Positions 33,065 through 46,700 are shown, counted from the first letter of the stretch. The stretch is DNA of 64,000 nucleotides from Pithys albifrons albifrons (GCF_047495875.1 NC_092467.1:25191066-25255065), one strand, 5' to 3'. Notes: generated from the sequence alone by a model not told the origin. Numbers and translations are program-made.

Positions 33065-36000
33065 ATTGCTTGAAACATTTCACAATTAAAGCAGAAGAGG
33101 CTTGTTCTGCGGTTCTCACCTTTTGTCCTGAATAGCCTGGAAACAGAGGGACACTTTCCCTGTTGAAGTCTGGTGTAATTTCCCCTTGAATGGGCTCTCA
33201 TGATAAGAACAGGGGTCACTGGATGGGATGGTATGCAATAAAGCTTGTGATTGCATGGTTCTTCATCATCACAAAACAACCCAACACTCTGCTTTATGAT
33301 AGCACAATTGGCACGCACAATGGCTTGGGTAGAAAGCTAGAGAAACAGAGAGACGGGTATAGATACTAAGATGGAGATATCAGTCAAGCGATTGTCCCTC
33401 TTGGTGTGTTTCAAGTGCTGAAGTGTACAAGTGGCTGAGAACAGGGTCCCCAAACATTATGCTGAAAAGCAGTGAATGAATAAAAAGGGATGGCAGGAGT
33501 GGATGAATCTTGCCTATAGAATGCACCTTTGTGGTCAAATGTATAAGATAATATATAGCAGCTGTGTTATAAGCCAGGAAAGGGAATTGAACTTACAAAG
33601 CACAGGCTTTCAATAGCTTCCCTTGTGGGAACACCAAAAGTTTAAGAGGTGGAGGAGGGCTTATTGCTGACTAACGCCAACACTTAATAATAGTTGCCTT
33701 GCATGCTGTGGAACCTACTCTTTGGGCCAGTTTCTAAAGTCCTTATTTACTGCCCCTAAGTGAGAGGTTTGATTGAGTAAAGGCTGAGTAAAACCTGGAT
33801 AAAGGCTCAGGAATTGGCTGTATGTGAAGTTCGTTGCCACGAGCCAGCATTCAGAGCATCCAATCCTGGAAGGGCTCACAGTTCCCATGGACTTTATCAG
33901 GAGCTGCAAGGGCTTAGTGTTAGAGGAGGTTTTAACAAATACTGGAACTTTTTGACAATAATACCAAAACCCGGAAACATTTGTTCCTGCTTCTTCTTTC
34001 CAAAATTTTTATTAAAATCAAACCAAGGCATCACAGAGCAGGCCTTCAGTTTTTTATGAGAAATCTCTCCTCCTCCCCTCAGCTCCATAAATTAGTGAGA
34101 AATGCTTCTTTATGAGGTCAGTCAGTACTGTGTGCATCTTGGCCCCACTAATAGTTAGAAATTGCCTTCTAGTGATGCAGAATGAAAATCACACACCATT
34201 TTTGTTTTGCAAATCTCCATTTTAACCTTTCTGGAAATCTTGTGTAGATGGTGAGGGTGGGAGTGAGGTCAAGGGAAGGACCTGTTAGAAGAGGAGTTAG
34301 AAAACTCCTGAAGGGAGCTAAAATACTCTGTCTTTGACTCAAATAGTGAGATATTCATAAAGGACCAGCTGCTTTTTCAACATAAACAATACAGGATAAA
34401 AATAGTAATGGAGCATACTGCTTTCACACCAAGGTCATGGACAAAAAGAGCTTTTAGTGTAGGTATGGTGTACTGAGCAAATTTGAGTGCAATGGATTTC
34501 TACAAAGATTAGCTGAAAACTCTTCAGTTTCAGAAGTGAGCTGATAGAAAGGGTTTGTCCTGGACTAATCTCACGACCAAAGAGAAGGTCTTACACATAA
34601 GAACAGAATGATAAAATTGCTGTGTTCTCCTGACAGCTGTACATAAAGAGAGATTGCAAGTGTTTAAAGGTGACTCCTTCGTGTAAAATCTGTACTAGAA
34701 AAGATGTTTTCTGTTCAGTGATTTATCAACCTGCCAATATCTGGTTGAAACTCCCAACTTGTCTTACAACACAGTAGTATCTATAGCTCTTCTATATATC
34801 TGCAAATAGATGCAGGTGTAACTACATCTTTCTAGTTCCGAGTCCTCTTTACTGGCTTTTAGGAGAAAATATCTTGACAGGTATATGAATTATGGGCTAC
34901 TGTTTTGCTTATTACCATTTTTGATTGAGTAAAAGTTTCATGGATTTACAGAAACTGTTGTAGAATGGTCAGTTTAAACAGCTTCATTTCTCATATGGTT
35001 CTGTGATGCTGATATCCTCTCGTAATTCTTCACCCTTGGGATAGGATTTTCATTGTCTAGATTTGGTTTCTGTGTCAAAGATTTATTTCATTCATGGCAG
35101 TCTTTGTTCTGGTCACAACCTTTTAGTGTAACTGAACTTTGAGATGGTAAGACGTCACGATAGGAACAGTGTTGTCTTGGGTAGAAAAGAGCATTTTCAA
35201 TAAGAAATTGTCATCAGTCAGTCTGAAAGCCCTTCCTTTGGGGTGACATATATTTGCAACAAAGGAGCTATAAGCTTCAAAACCTGCAGGTGGTTTTGAG
35301 GCAGAAGAGGTTTATTCTGTTCTTCAGCACATCTGTAGCAGTTCTGCTTACAATACAACTGCTGGTTTGCAGCTGCAGTAGCAGGTTTTGAAGAGTCCCT
35401 CCCAGTTTTCAACAGTTCTTGTGTTGAGCAGGAAAGAAACTACCCATGTTCCCCCTCATGTCTTTGTGGAACCTTGGTAAAACGGGTGAGATCTTAGTGG
35501 GCCTTTTGACTTTAGTGTATCCCTTAAGGGGCAAAACATACATTCCCCAGGCAACACCTTACTGGGGGGGAACACATGGGAGGTGCTAGAGGAGGGGAGG
35601 GTTCCCTGTGCCCATCATGCTGGGAGCTTCTGAGAGAGGTGCATGTGGAGTCAAGAGAGTGTGTGGTTCATCAAACTCAGACTTTTATCTTTCTCTGAAA
35701 TACCTGGGAGAACATGGTGGTGGATTTTAAGGAGACGGTCATGTGATCGAGGATCTTGGCAATGTATTAATGCTTTGTACTTTATAATCATAAAGGAATA
35801 TGTAAATTGCAACATTTATTCATTGTGTCCTTGGATTAACATAGTTGTAGGTTAATGTGAATATACATATGATGGATATATGCTGAAGCCTGTGACTCCA
35901 AGAATAAATATCCAAGTCTGAAATTGGTTAGGGAAATAGTTACACAACAAAAAGGCTGATCACTTCTCTAGTTTCTGCTGCTTTCTTCTAGCAATGACTA

Positions 36001-38292
36001 TATGACTAAAATAAATCAAACAAGGAATTAAACATACAGAATTTCCCCAATTCTCACCTTTTTTTGGAAGACTTTCAGTTAAGGGAGTCCTCTGTGATTT
36101 AAAGGTTTTTGCAACTTCCCCTTGGAAGTCTTTGTGGTTATCAATATAAATGCAGCTTTCCAGGGAAAGAATCCATTAATCTCAATTGAGCATACTTCAA
36201 AAAACCCTCCTTGACTTCCCTTGGTTGAGGAGAGAATTCTCAGACTGGTCAGTGTTGTTTACCTGTTGTTTTGTAACTGGGGAAAAATAATTTGTTCTTC
36301 TGGGAAAAGAAAAGGTATCTTCTAGTCTCAGTACTACAGAGAACACTTTTTCAGATGAGAGGAAAGTTTTATGTGATACAATATAATAATTTTCCTTGCA
36401 CACATTTCATTGGGAAGCAGTCGTTCCATTTTCTTGCAATCAGAGTAGCTGGAAATAGATTTCTAAAAACATACTTAACTAAAAAGGAGCTGCAAAGCCC
36501 CCCAACCCATGGAGTATCTCAGGCTTTGAAAAATCCTGAGGTCTGGATAACTCGTGTTCTTATCTCCTTCCATACATTTTTTCTCTGTGGATCTGGTCCA
36601 GAACTGTTAGGGCAAAGTTGAGTCCCACTGCACAGGTTGTGTTTGCAGCATCGTGTGAAGTCAGAGCACATTACACTGATCCCTGTACCTCAGAGGGGTG
36701 TTGTCAAAGCAAATTTTGGCCTGTGCAATATTCTGAAAATGAACAGCTCTGAAAATTTTGTTTTCCAAGGCAGTCTGTGGACAACCTAAGCCAGAAAAGC
36801 TTCATACTTTCTCAAAACACAGGAGGACTTTAGACCAAAGTCTGAGTATGATTCAGTGGAGAAATTACTACTAGACATGAGTTGCTGCTTATTTGTGTTT
36901 TTAGAGACAAGTTTGAACTGTGAAAATTGGTTTTAACCCACAAATCTTTCAAAAAAGGAGACCATTTATATCCATTCCAAATCAGTATCTGATTATTCTT
37001 CAGTTTTTTATACTTTTTTACTATGGTAGAAATTAATTAATCCAGGAGGACTCCAATCTTGCAGAAGACAATTCTTAAAACAACATAAATGTGATGATAC
37101 ATGTAATCAACCACCATGCTGCAAAATTATAAATTAAATACAGATGCACATATATGCACACAAACAGCATATTTTGCTTCATGCAATATATATATTTTGT
37201 ACTCAGAATATGTATCTAAACTTGAATCTTATATAATACAAAAAGCCACAAAAATAAGCTCCTCAAAAATATTTGGTTTCAATAGAGCCATTTGTCCCAA
37301 AGTATGGGGACAAGCAATGAAAAAAGTATTTTAACCTATGTGGACCAAATGCAAGAGGAACCATTGCTGGAGAAAGCAATTTGAATGGAAGATTTGGGGG
37401 GATGATATAAAATAAGAGCAGAGGAATAAAATGTGGAATAAACCAAATGAAAACGTCCACTTGGGAGAGCAGAGTGCTTCCAGCCAGACCACACTGCTGG
37501 CCAGACATCATCTTAAATAGATTATTCAAACAAATATTAATTTGAGTTGCTAGGATGGAATATCTGGTTTAACTGTTATAAAGTACTGTATTAATGTGAA
37601 AGCCAGTGATTAATAACAAATGTACTCCCACAGAACAAAATGTAAAATTAAGGAATGTCGTACAAAATGCTTGCAAGGAGTGGGATGTGCTTGCTCCAAG
37701 TGGCTTCAAAGCCAGCCCAGGACTCACTGACTGTGTGGTCACGCTGGATTTGCCTTGGTGCTGGCAACATATCTAAGACTGGGATCGTCACCAAAATAGC
37801 CATTTTAACTGGCTCAGTGATGAGGAAATCCAGTCTTCTGCTTTTCTACCTTGCCAGGATCTCAGACTGAAAGGAAAAAAAAGGGAAGGAAATAAAAAGA
37901 CATGGGAGAAAGGGGGAAAAAAATGAGGGAGGCAGCAGACTGGAAAATAGCCTACGATAAAAGTGAGTGTGAAGGATAAAGCCAGTGCCCTTTTAGGAAG
38001 ACATTGGTTTTTCACTAAACTTCCAGGCACTGGCTTTTGGGCACCAGCTTATGGTCAGAGTATGTAACACTAGCTTAAGCCAAGAGACAAGGTTCAATAG
38101 TTGGTAGCATTAGAGGCTTTACTCAGCCATTGCTCTTCAGATATTGAAATTTGCTGCTGAAACACCTAGAGGTGATTTTTTTTTTTAGTACTGATGAGTG
38201 ATGCAGCCTACTTGAAGAACCTAAACTCTCCAGAGATATGATTGAAGTTACTATGGCATATCTGCTTTTGACTTCTTACTCCAAATTCTTAA
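33065..38292. other. Unique AT-leaning non-coding sequence
   Basis: No gene recognised in about 5.2 kb. Open frames are up to 109 codons on both strands with no known domain. A purine-rich stretch is at 37869-37933. A lone CRE-like GACGTCAC occurs at 35151-35158, without promoter-like surroundings. Confidence 0.5.
37869..37933 (+). repeat. Purine-rich tract
   Basis: About 65 bases of mostly A and G, including runs of A and a GGGGG. Confidence 0.7.
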
Positions 38293-38352
38293 AATCATGG
38301 AATGGTTTGTATTGGAAGGACATCAAAGATCATCCAGTGCCAACATCCCCCA
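38293..38352 (-). repeat. CR1 LINE 3' tail fragment
   Basis: ATCATGGAATGGTTTGTATT followed by GGAAGGACATCAAAGATCAT reproduces the CR1 3' UTR in reverse orientation. Matching fades after about 60 bases. An old, heavily 5'-truncated copy. Confidence 0.8.
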
Positions 38353-41300
38353 TATTCTTATATCAAATCTCCACACCCTCTCCCTGTCCCCCATGATAAT
38401 ATTTCCAGATACCTGTAGGGTTAACTTGGGAGAGTTTATAGTATGAAATCTAAGTGAGGTTCCAGTTGTCACCTTTGGTTAGGAAACTCCCTCAGGCAAC
38501 TCTGCCACTCCAGTTCATTAGTTCCTCACTGAGGAGGACAGAAAGTGCCACTAGGCAGTCCCAAACTAGTCCTGAGACCTCAGATTGGGTGGCATGAGCA
38601 ATCAGGAGCCCATCAAACCCTTTTCTAGCCTCTCCTTCCTTCTGCTACAGACACGTATTCTCCTGTGTGTTTTGTGAGGGAGGCAGACCATTTTTGTCAC
38701 TAAAGTGAAGCCATCAAACAGGTTGATGAGAAAAATGGAGCACCACTGAATTTACAAAACCTGTGTGTACAACAACAAAGAAAACTCTCTTTCCAAACAG
38801 AGACCCCACCCCTTTTCAAAGCAAAATGCCTCAGCTGAGGCATTCACTATGAAAAGAGCATTGTAGGTAATGGTCCTTAGAGGCAAATGCATCTAGTTTA
38901 AAGTTGAGCATCCCCTCCAGGATTACCTGATGCTTCAAATTTTTCTCCCTCCCAATAAAATATGTGAGCAGCTTCACGTGTGGGCTTAAAAGAAGAGAGC
39001 TGATGGAATAAGCTCAAGAGACACCATGTTGTTTTTCTACGTGATGTTTTATCTGAAGAGTCCAAAAAAGATATCCAAGTATTTTTCTTTTCTCTTTTTA
39101 ATCTGGGAAGAAATCTCGATTGTATTTCAGTTCCTTTAATTATTTTGTCTAGCAGTGAGATCAAAGACCTAGGTCTCAAAAGGAATCAATCCTGGGCCAA
39201 GCACTCCAAAGCGGGTCCTCCAAGTTCATAAAAAAATACCATATTTAGTCATCTAACTTAGTCTGCTATTCAGAAATGCTTGGACCTACTGCTCCCTAGC
39301 CAGACATGGTAAGCTGCCCCAAGATTATCAGATGACATGTGCTGAATGAGCACCAAGTACTTATAACCCTGTTTTCTGTGGTTTTATTTGGGGTAGTCCT
39401 AGATAATCCTGTGGAGTGGCTGTTTTCTGTTTTTCAGTATCAACTTAGTGTCTTTCTGGTCAGATCTCTGTCAGGGTGGTTGTGAGTGAAGGATTGGAGG
39501 GAGGTATGGAAAATAATTTTCTTGCCCCCTCTGATACAGCTCTACTTGCTGATATGGTGATGCATATCAGCATATGCTTTTATTTGGCTCGCTTTTCCAT
39601 CCCTCTGTCCCCTCACTTTTTATTCTTTGTGAGCATGAATAAATGGAGCCTCTGGAAGGCTCTCGTAGAAGGCCTAGCATCAAGAGTTCAGGAAAGGAGG
39701 CTCATAGAATTGAGGCCAACTTCCCTATTTACAAAGTAGGCCCCTTAGGTTGTAGGAGGGATTCCTACAACCAGCTGTGGGGCTGATTGTGGGTCTGTGC
39801 TGTGAACTTCAGGCTGCCACACCTGGAATTTGAGTCTGTATGTCTCACCAAGGTTATTCAGGAAATCCATAGCAGAGTTGAGACACAAGAATCAAGGTTT
39901 CCAGACTCCCACTCCTGTAAAACAAGTTATAAATCTAATGCCAAAATCACCAACATCCATCACGAAGAGCTTATCTCTTGAGTTGCACGGGTTATAAGGA
40001 GGACTGCCCTAGAAATAAAGGAGACAAACTCCTCTGACTCAAGATCCAGTATTCCTGTCTCCTCCACATCCCAGATTTCTTCTAACTGGGCTGGCTATTT
40101 CCCAGCTCCCTGTTCTTTATGTGGCCATCACTGGACTTAGTATTTTGTATTTCATATCTGTCTCTCTGGGGTGTTCCTGGCTTCTGCAGCCCGTACTGCT
40201 CCTTCACCACATATTTCATGCCAAGCTCCTTCTGGAAACCCCATGGGTTTTGCAATACTTAGGCATCAGCCGTCAGCCCACAGTGTAATGAGTCCCCTGC
40301 AGCGCTTCCTTCCCTAAGCAGCTGTCTACAAATCCATAATACTTGGCCCGTATTTTAAGACTTAATTTAAAGTGGAGACAGGAGTGCTCTAGTCTGTGTG
40401 CTGTGATTGACACTGGTAATGCCCACTAGGGGCTGAAAGAAGTCTCTCTGCATGTCCTCTGTGGGCTTGTGGGGTCTGATGAAACCTTAATGATGAGTGT
40501 GATTGTAAAAAGGCTCTCCTCTAGGAATGCTTGTTTGGCTGTGGAGAGAGGAACCATCTTTCTTTGTCACCTGCAGGGCTGAGGTTGCTCCCACACTCTG
40601 CCTGTAGAGAGTAAGAGGGGAAGCAGCTCCATAAATTCCAAACTTTCTTCATCTTCCTCCTTCTATGCCTCAAAAAATATCAAGGTATAAGCATGATCTC
40701 CAGGGTCTCTAATATCTATGGCAGCACTACTGCTAGTCCAGTGCTGAAGTTTCTTGCCTCCTGATTTATAAGTCTGAATCAGTATTTTTGTCTCTGTTTT
40801 CTTCTCATCCCAGCCATTCTGCATGTCTTTATTCTGCAGGCTGTTGAGATCAGGTCTACTGCTCACTAAGCCACAGGGTTTTTTGATCTTGCCTGGGTCA
40901 CCTCAGGTCTCCTGTGTTACCCTTGATGATGATGGACTGGGGTTTGATGTATCTTATGACATTGGGAATCTGTGATAATCCAGCCCCTGTGCTAAGCAGC
41001 TCTTTCTGTTCTGTGTTCCCCTGGGTGCAACAGTAAATTAGAAGTTTTTTTAGGATAAGACAGTCTTTCAAATAAACACCAGTAAAATACCATCACACGG
41101 GTCTGTGATAGACATTCTTAAGCTTTTCTGGATACAAGTATTTTATTAATACTGGCAGTAACAAGAGTATAATAATAATAAGAAGAAAAATAATAACAAC
41201 AGTCACAATCTAACACAAAACCTCTTTCTGTCACTTTGAAGCCAAATTACTTCCAAAAAATTCCCCTTTAATGTTTCTTTGAAATATCTTTCACTTCTAT

Positions 41301-42514
41301 TCATCTGCAGTTTATTTAGATTTCAAGATTCTTAGGTTTTTATTTCAAAATTTTGTAGATTGATAGTTTCAAAAAAATGTAAAGAAATGTGAATACTTTA
41401 TTTTCGAATTCTAAAATTTCACTAAAATCTGGAAAAAGGATGTCCAGCTGTTCTCTGCTTGATCTTTCTTATGTGTGGGTTTTGAATGCCATATGCTTAG
41501 TGTGAGAACTAGTATTTTAAATGCTAAAAAAATTCTCTTTATTACAGAATGTACATTCTCAGTCCATTTCTTACTACAATAACTGCACCCCAGGGTTTCT
41601 TTAAGCAAAGCTAGGACCCCCACATGCACACAAATTTCACTTACTAGCAGGAGGAGAGCATAGTCATATGTATGTGACTTTTTTAGGATCACTGTGATTG
41701 AGTAAGTGAGCTATAACACATTAAGTGATGCAAGAGTTAGTGTCTGTGCAGTTGCTTTTCTTCAGGCACTAGAGTTGTACTCCGTATCTCAATTTTAAAC
41801 AGAGTAGTGGCTTGTGTTATTGCTGGGCCGTTTTGTCCCAAGCTGTAACTCATGCCTAAACTTCCCAAATGGCCCTGGGCCAGACCTCTGCTTCTTGGGT
41901 GTTTCAACCAAAGTTTGCACAACAGGGACCCAGGCTATGACTGAATCCTCTCATCACATAAAAAATATTGTTGTAGTTAATAAAAGAGGAAGGCACTACC
42001 CCAGAGAGGTCTGAAACATTTACAACAACCTATGACATTGAATGACAAGTTGTGTAGAAGTGTTACGGCTCTCGTTAGGCACTGGTACCTTCTGAACCAC
42101 TCATGTAAGTGCCACTGAAGAGTTAAAACCTAGTAGAGATGTTAGTCTAGTGCTCATTGCTACAATAACAACTGAACCCTCAAAAACCATCTTCCAAAAA
42201 AAATTCTTTATCCGTGTTGTTTTATTATGAACATACAAACCTGAGACTTCATGCTAACACACACATAAGTAGTGTACTTCCACATTTGAGGATGCCTTTT
42301 ACTCCATTCTGTTGCATTCTTGAGGGTGCTGTAATAATTTATTCTCTCTGCCTTCTTCTTCTTTTTGTGTAATTATTACTCTTTAGTTAATCACTTACTG
42401 AAAGTAAATAAATTCCTCTCAGGGTCATGAGCTGCAATTTTCTTATGTGAAGTGCAATGGAGTTTCCATGTTACTCACTCAGAATGGAATACTTCTAATT
42501 CAAATCTATGATGC
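38353..42514. other. Unique non-coding sequence
   Basis: No gene recognised. A small AAT/AAG-type microsatellite is at 41169-41200. Open frames are scattered and unsupported. Confidence 0.5.
41169..41200 (+). repeat. Interrupted (AAT)n/(AAG)n microsatellite
   Basis: Four AAT units, two AAG units, an A run, then AAT and AAC units. A short compound trinucleotide repeat. Confidence 0.8.
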
Positions 42515-42730
42515 TGTATGTTCATTTTCCCTCAGCACCCATTGACCAAAACTTGTTGAAATTAATTGTGCAGCACTGATTTCATGTCACTGAAATATGA
42601 AGGAGAAATATTAATCAGTTTATTAAAAATCTAGCAAATGTCAGTGTATTACCAGCCCTAATTAATATGTGTTTAAATTCTCTGCCCTGGGCCCTCCAGT
42701 CTTTTATTTTGTTTAAACTGAAGCTTGACA
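42515..42730. promoter_or_regulatory. AT-rich block, possible conserved non-coding element
   Basis: CpG-free or nearly so, with repeated homeodomain-type words: AAATTAATTG, ATATTAATCAG, CCTAATTAATATG. A single GC-rich word, CTGCCCTGGGCCCT, lies within it. Texture typical of ancient vertebrate non-coding elements. Inference only. Confidence 0.3.
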
Positions 42731-43410
42731 TTTTCAGTCAGCGCATTATTGCCTAACAGCAGGAGAGTGAAAGCTATACCCCTTTCCTTAAATACACCAG
42801 GCTGTGGAATGTGCTCTGTCTCTCTGCCATTCCCCTTCCATTTGTTAGGTACTGGACATGAGACCCTGACTCCATTTGAGAGATTGCTTTCCTTTGGGCT
42901 AAAAGGAAGGAGTCAAGCATGAAACCACCCCAGCAGCTAGAGCCCAAAAGCTGTATTTCAGAGATTCAGGAACTGCAATGGATGAAATCCTTTAATGCTG
43001 TCAAGAAGGACTTTTTTTTGTACCAAATCAACAATACCATGTATTTACTGGTTCAGAACGTTTTTAAACTTAGACGACAAATCAAAGCTAAGCAAACTGA
43101 ACAAAAATTCCCAGGTGGCAACAACGGATGGTTCTGTCAATAAAAATGGACACTAGTCAGTAGGGGTATTTTCATGCCACCCAGAAAATATTTCTGCTGG
43201 GAGCAATTTAACTTTCTCACTGTTGTGCCATCCTTACATCCCATCTGTATTATCACATACTTTCTCCTTCATGTCAGTTCTTCCAATTAGTGCCAAAACC
43301 GTGGAGCACTGGCCTCGGTGCTGGCATCAGGCAGTGCTTTACCCACAAGGACATACGTTTTTGTCCTAAGCTTGTTCTCAAATGGTTAATCCTGCTTTGG
43401 AGATGGGTCA
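42731..43410. other. Unique non-coding sequence upstream of CR1
   Basis: No gene recognised. The open frame that runs into the CR1 from 43290 begins at GTG in unique DNA. Its first 41 codons show no similarity to CR1, so they are chance sequence fused by insertion. Confidence 0.55.
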
Positions 43411-43712
43411 GAGAGGGACTTTTTACAAGGGTATGTATTGATAGAACAAGTGGCAATGGCTTTAAGCTAAAAGAGAGTAGATTTATATTAGATATTAGGA
43501 AGAAATTCTTTACTGTGAGGATGGTAAGGCAATGGAACAGGTTGCCCAGAGAAGTTGTGGGTTCCCCATCCCTGGAAGTGTTCAAAGCTAGCCTGGATGG
43601 AGCTGTAAGCAACCTGATCTGATGGAAGGTGTCTCTGTTCATGACAGGGAGGATTGGAACTAGGCGGTCTTTAAGGTCCCATCCAACCCAAACCAATCTA
43701 TGATTCTATGTT
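43411..43712 (+). repeat. CR1 LINE, 5'-truncated, best-preserved copy
   Basis: About 300 bases of CR1 in forward orientation. It runs from the C-terminal part of ORF2 (GGGACTTTTTACAAGGGTAT) through the 3' UTR words GGAAGGTGTCTCTGTTCATG and TCTTTAAGGTCCCATCCAAC to the terminal ATGATTCTATG-type end near 43710. CR1 is the main non-LTR retrotransposon of birds; 5' truncation is its usual state. No target-site duplication is obvious, as is normal for CR1. It diverges less than the other copies here, so it is probably younger. Confidence 0.95.
43413..43622 (+). pseudogene. C-terminal fragment of CR1 ORF2 (reverse transcriptase polyprotein)
   Basis: About 69 codons read without a stop to TGA at 43620-43622. 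They include the characteristic CR1 ORF2 C-terminal words DIRKKFFTVR and WNRLPREVV and the ending SLEVFKASLDGAVSNLI. ORF2 normally encodes an endonuclease and reverse transcriptase that copy CR1 RNA at the target site. Only the tail after the reverse transcriptase domain is present here, with no endonuclease or polymerase motifs, so the fragment is non-functional. The frame is intact by short length and relative youth, not evidence of selection. It has no start codon of its own. Confidence 0.85.
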
Positions 43713-46559
43713 TCTAAACCAGAATAGAGAACCTCTTACCTGAGGCACTGATGTGGAGTTGTTGCTGAGCCTACACTCCTACTCTAACTCTGTGACATGA
43801 CTTCTGGTGATTAATCTGTGGAGATACGTGTCTGTGTCACTTCCCAGGGTGAAGTATGACACATACTGAACATAGGAAATATGTTGAAAATAGCACATAA
43901 GCAAGTAGGTTCATTATGTCTGTTACTTAATAGACTTCTAATTAGGCCAGTCTTCATTTGCATCAGCTGTTTTATTTATTCTCACCAGTTTGTCAACCTA
44001 CATTTTATCTTGAGAAATCCTGGATTAATCCTGCCAAACACTTCAAAGCAGCTCACCTACCCCAGCCCCATTCTTCAGTTGTGCAATCAGACTTGTTCCA
44101 GCTGAACTAAACCATTATAAAGGCTGTACACAGATAGTTGTTTGTGATCCTGGTTTTTGTATGAAAGGAGTTTGGTCCTTTCTGGACAATTACACCTGTC
44201 TCTTCAGGCATTGGTTGAACCTGACTCCCACCCTCCTTACTGCAGGACCGCCTGGGTTTAGTTTGGCAAGTGCCCTCTCATCTGTGCAGACTTTGCCCCA
44301 GAGGACCCTGCTTCCATGATCCATGCTGTTCTCTGTCTTCCAACTCCATTTTACCCTGGCTTCTCTTCCTGCACTGGAAGTTGTGGAAACAAGTCTCCAG
44401 TGATTCAAGTTAGCTGGAGCTGGTGTCCATAACTAAAATGTGTTGAAGCGTCTTCCCCTTCTGAGATGGGCACCTTTGACCCACTGTTACTTAACATCTC
44501 CCAGTGTTTTCCAGCTTTGCACTAACTTTCCATAATCCACCTTCTTTTGTCTAACCTGGCTCTAACACAGGGAAATTTGATCAAACCATCATTGTTTCTC
44601 TGTCCATGTGTCTGTCTGAACCCCATGAATCCCAAGCTATCCACCTCCCACCAGCACAGCACCAGGCTGCCTCCTGCTCTTAGTGCCTTGCAGCCACATT
44701 AAAGGTTTTGCTTCCGACAAAGCAAAAAGGTTATGGTGGAGACTGATTTTCTTGGCCGTGGGCAAACCACATAACCACTAACCCATCCTTCCTGACACTC
44801 GGCTGTGTCTCTGCTTATCATCACACAGGCATGTGTGGATCACATCCACTGCGGACCCTGGGCAGCTCTTCCTATGTGCTCCACCCCACATCAAGGATTC
44901 TTAGTGCAGGGGGTGGCAGTGGGTAGAAATGAAGTCTGGAACATGTAGCATCAGCCTGCTCAGTGAGCAGTGGGGCTTCAGGAGTTGTGTGTCCTGCAGC
45001 TTTGTGTCTTGTGGCTGGTTTTGCTGTTGTCCAAGGTTAGAAAACCATGGGCTGCTTCTGTGCCAGTTTCTCTTGAGATACTTAGTATTTTAGGGAGTCA
45101 GACAGCTTGAAAACCTTACTGTGTCCATTCACTTCAAGTTTTGGGGCTAACTGGCAAATGCGTCAGAGTGCAACACTTAACAGTGTTCAAAGAGCAGGCA
45201 GCTAAAAGATTCACTGCTGGTTTAAAGAATGGGAGATAGCTCTCTTCTCACACCCAGAAAGCTTTTTTTTGTTTCAGAGGAAAGGATTCTTTTTCTTATG
45301 CTAATGGTCTCATCTACATAGTGTACTAATACTTTTTGGTTGCTGGAAGTACCATACTTGATTACATTTCTTTAGCAATATAAGATACCAAATTAAAAAA
45401 ATGCCATGAATCTTAGAAAACTTAGAATTTTGGTGTGCTCAAAATCAAGATATGAATTGATCACCTTGTTCTCCTTTTTAGGAATAAACCACAAGTGCTG
45501 AAAAAATTACCTTCATGGTTAAAGTCATCCCGTCTATCAGTTCTAGCTTTGTGCATGGCTTCCTTGGATGGTGGCTCTTTGAGCACGACAAGAAATCGGC
45601 TCCTTTATTTATGCTCAGCAGTGCTCAGCAAATCAAGGTTCCTAACCTGAAAGCAGCCTTTAAGCCATTACAAAACAGAAGTACAGTTTTAATATTCCTG
45701 TTTTCTACAATGTTTGACTTAGCCAGCTCTGCAAAAACCTACCTTGTTTTCTTCTCTCTGTTGATGTTGGATTAGCTTGTTCCCCTTCCTTCTCTCTTCA
45801 CTCAGATGAGGAGTGACCTCCCTTTCTCCAGAGCCTTCGATGTCCCAGGTCTTGCTCTCCCAGTCAGTGTGAAGCACATGACACCAGAAAAGTGCTGCTT
45901 CTTGTACAGCATTGCCCAGGAACAAAAAGGGAAAATAAGTGTCCCCCTGTCAATCCCACCTACCCTGTCGCTCTGTACACAGGCTAATAAGTTCTTTCAG
46001 GAGACACCATGTCCTTGTTTAGATCTGTTGCTACTCTGAGTAATTAAACTGGGGCTTGTAAACAAACATCACCAATGGTTTCACTGCAAAACCCCTCTTG
46101 AGAAACACACTTAACATTTGGTTAACATGGCAGAGGAAAACTCTCCCCCAGGCTTAGTAAAGAGATGAGTCATTTCCACCACTGCCTGGGGCAGAAGGAG
46201 TTTACTTAGTGTAGGCCCATTTGATGGTTTTCTGCTTTGTGAGTCACTGGGATTTCTTTTCAGCTGGTCACCAACAGAGAGTGGCTTTGCTGACAATTGG
46301 GCTGTGTGCAAGGGAGAGGTGGCCCCGGCCATAGGCAGACAACTTTCTCTTCTGTCCCCTTGGATCAGGGCAGCCTGAGCTAGAAAGCCCGGTGCAATAG
46401 TCTTGTCACACATCTGGTGGTAGATGTGGGATTTATGGAGGGATGGCAACTTGCTTATTTAAGTTAACCATGGTTTTAAGACATGAAATCCCTCTGCACT
46501 GTGATTGGTCTCCCTCCAGCTCCATCTGGTTCTACAGCATGGGGACCTGACTGGCACAT
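43713..46559. other. Unique non-coding sequence
   Basis: No gene recognised. The 86-codon frame at 45515-45775 and the 112-codon frame at 46111-46449 (minus) show no known domain. A perfect palindrome GGATTAATCC, a K50 homeodomain-type double site, lies at 44022-44031. Confidence 0.5.
44022..44031. promoter_or_regulatory. GGATTAATCC palindrome (OTX/CRX/PITX-type)
   Basis: Two overlapping TAATCC cores in opposite orientation, the preferred core of K50 homeodomain proteins. At 10 bases it can occur by chance in a window of this size. Confidence 0.25.
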
Positions 46560-46700
46560 GGGAATAGCCTGCAAAACAGATGCTTAACATTTATTTTTAG
46601 TGATGAATAAACTTTGTAAGCATTTCATTATATAGTCGCCTGCCCTAATTAATAACATACAGACAAGCATTAATCTGAAAAAGTGCTTAGCAGTGCTGAG
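46560..46700. promoter_or_regulatory. Short AT-rich block, possible conserved non-coding element
   Basis: Contains AACATTTATTTTTAGTGATG, a CCTAATTAATAACAT word and GCATTAATCTGAAA in about 140 bases, with one CpG. Homeodomain-type site density is high. Inference only. Confidence 0.3.

Noticed and set aside
35151..35158. CRE-like GACGTCAC
   Set aside because: A single 8-base site with no promoter-like or CpG-rich surroundings; expected by chance.
45515..45775. 86-codon frame, considered as a possible decayed exon or retrocopy
   Set aside because: No recognised family, no splice signals of note, and no poly-A tail.
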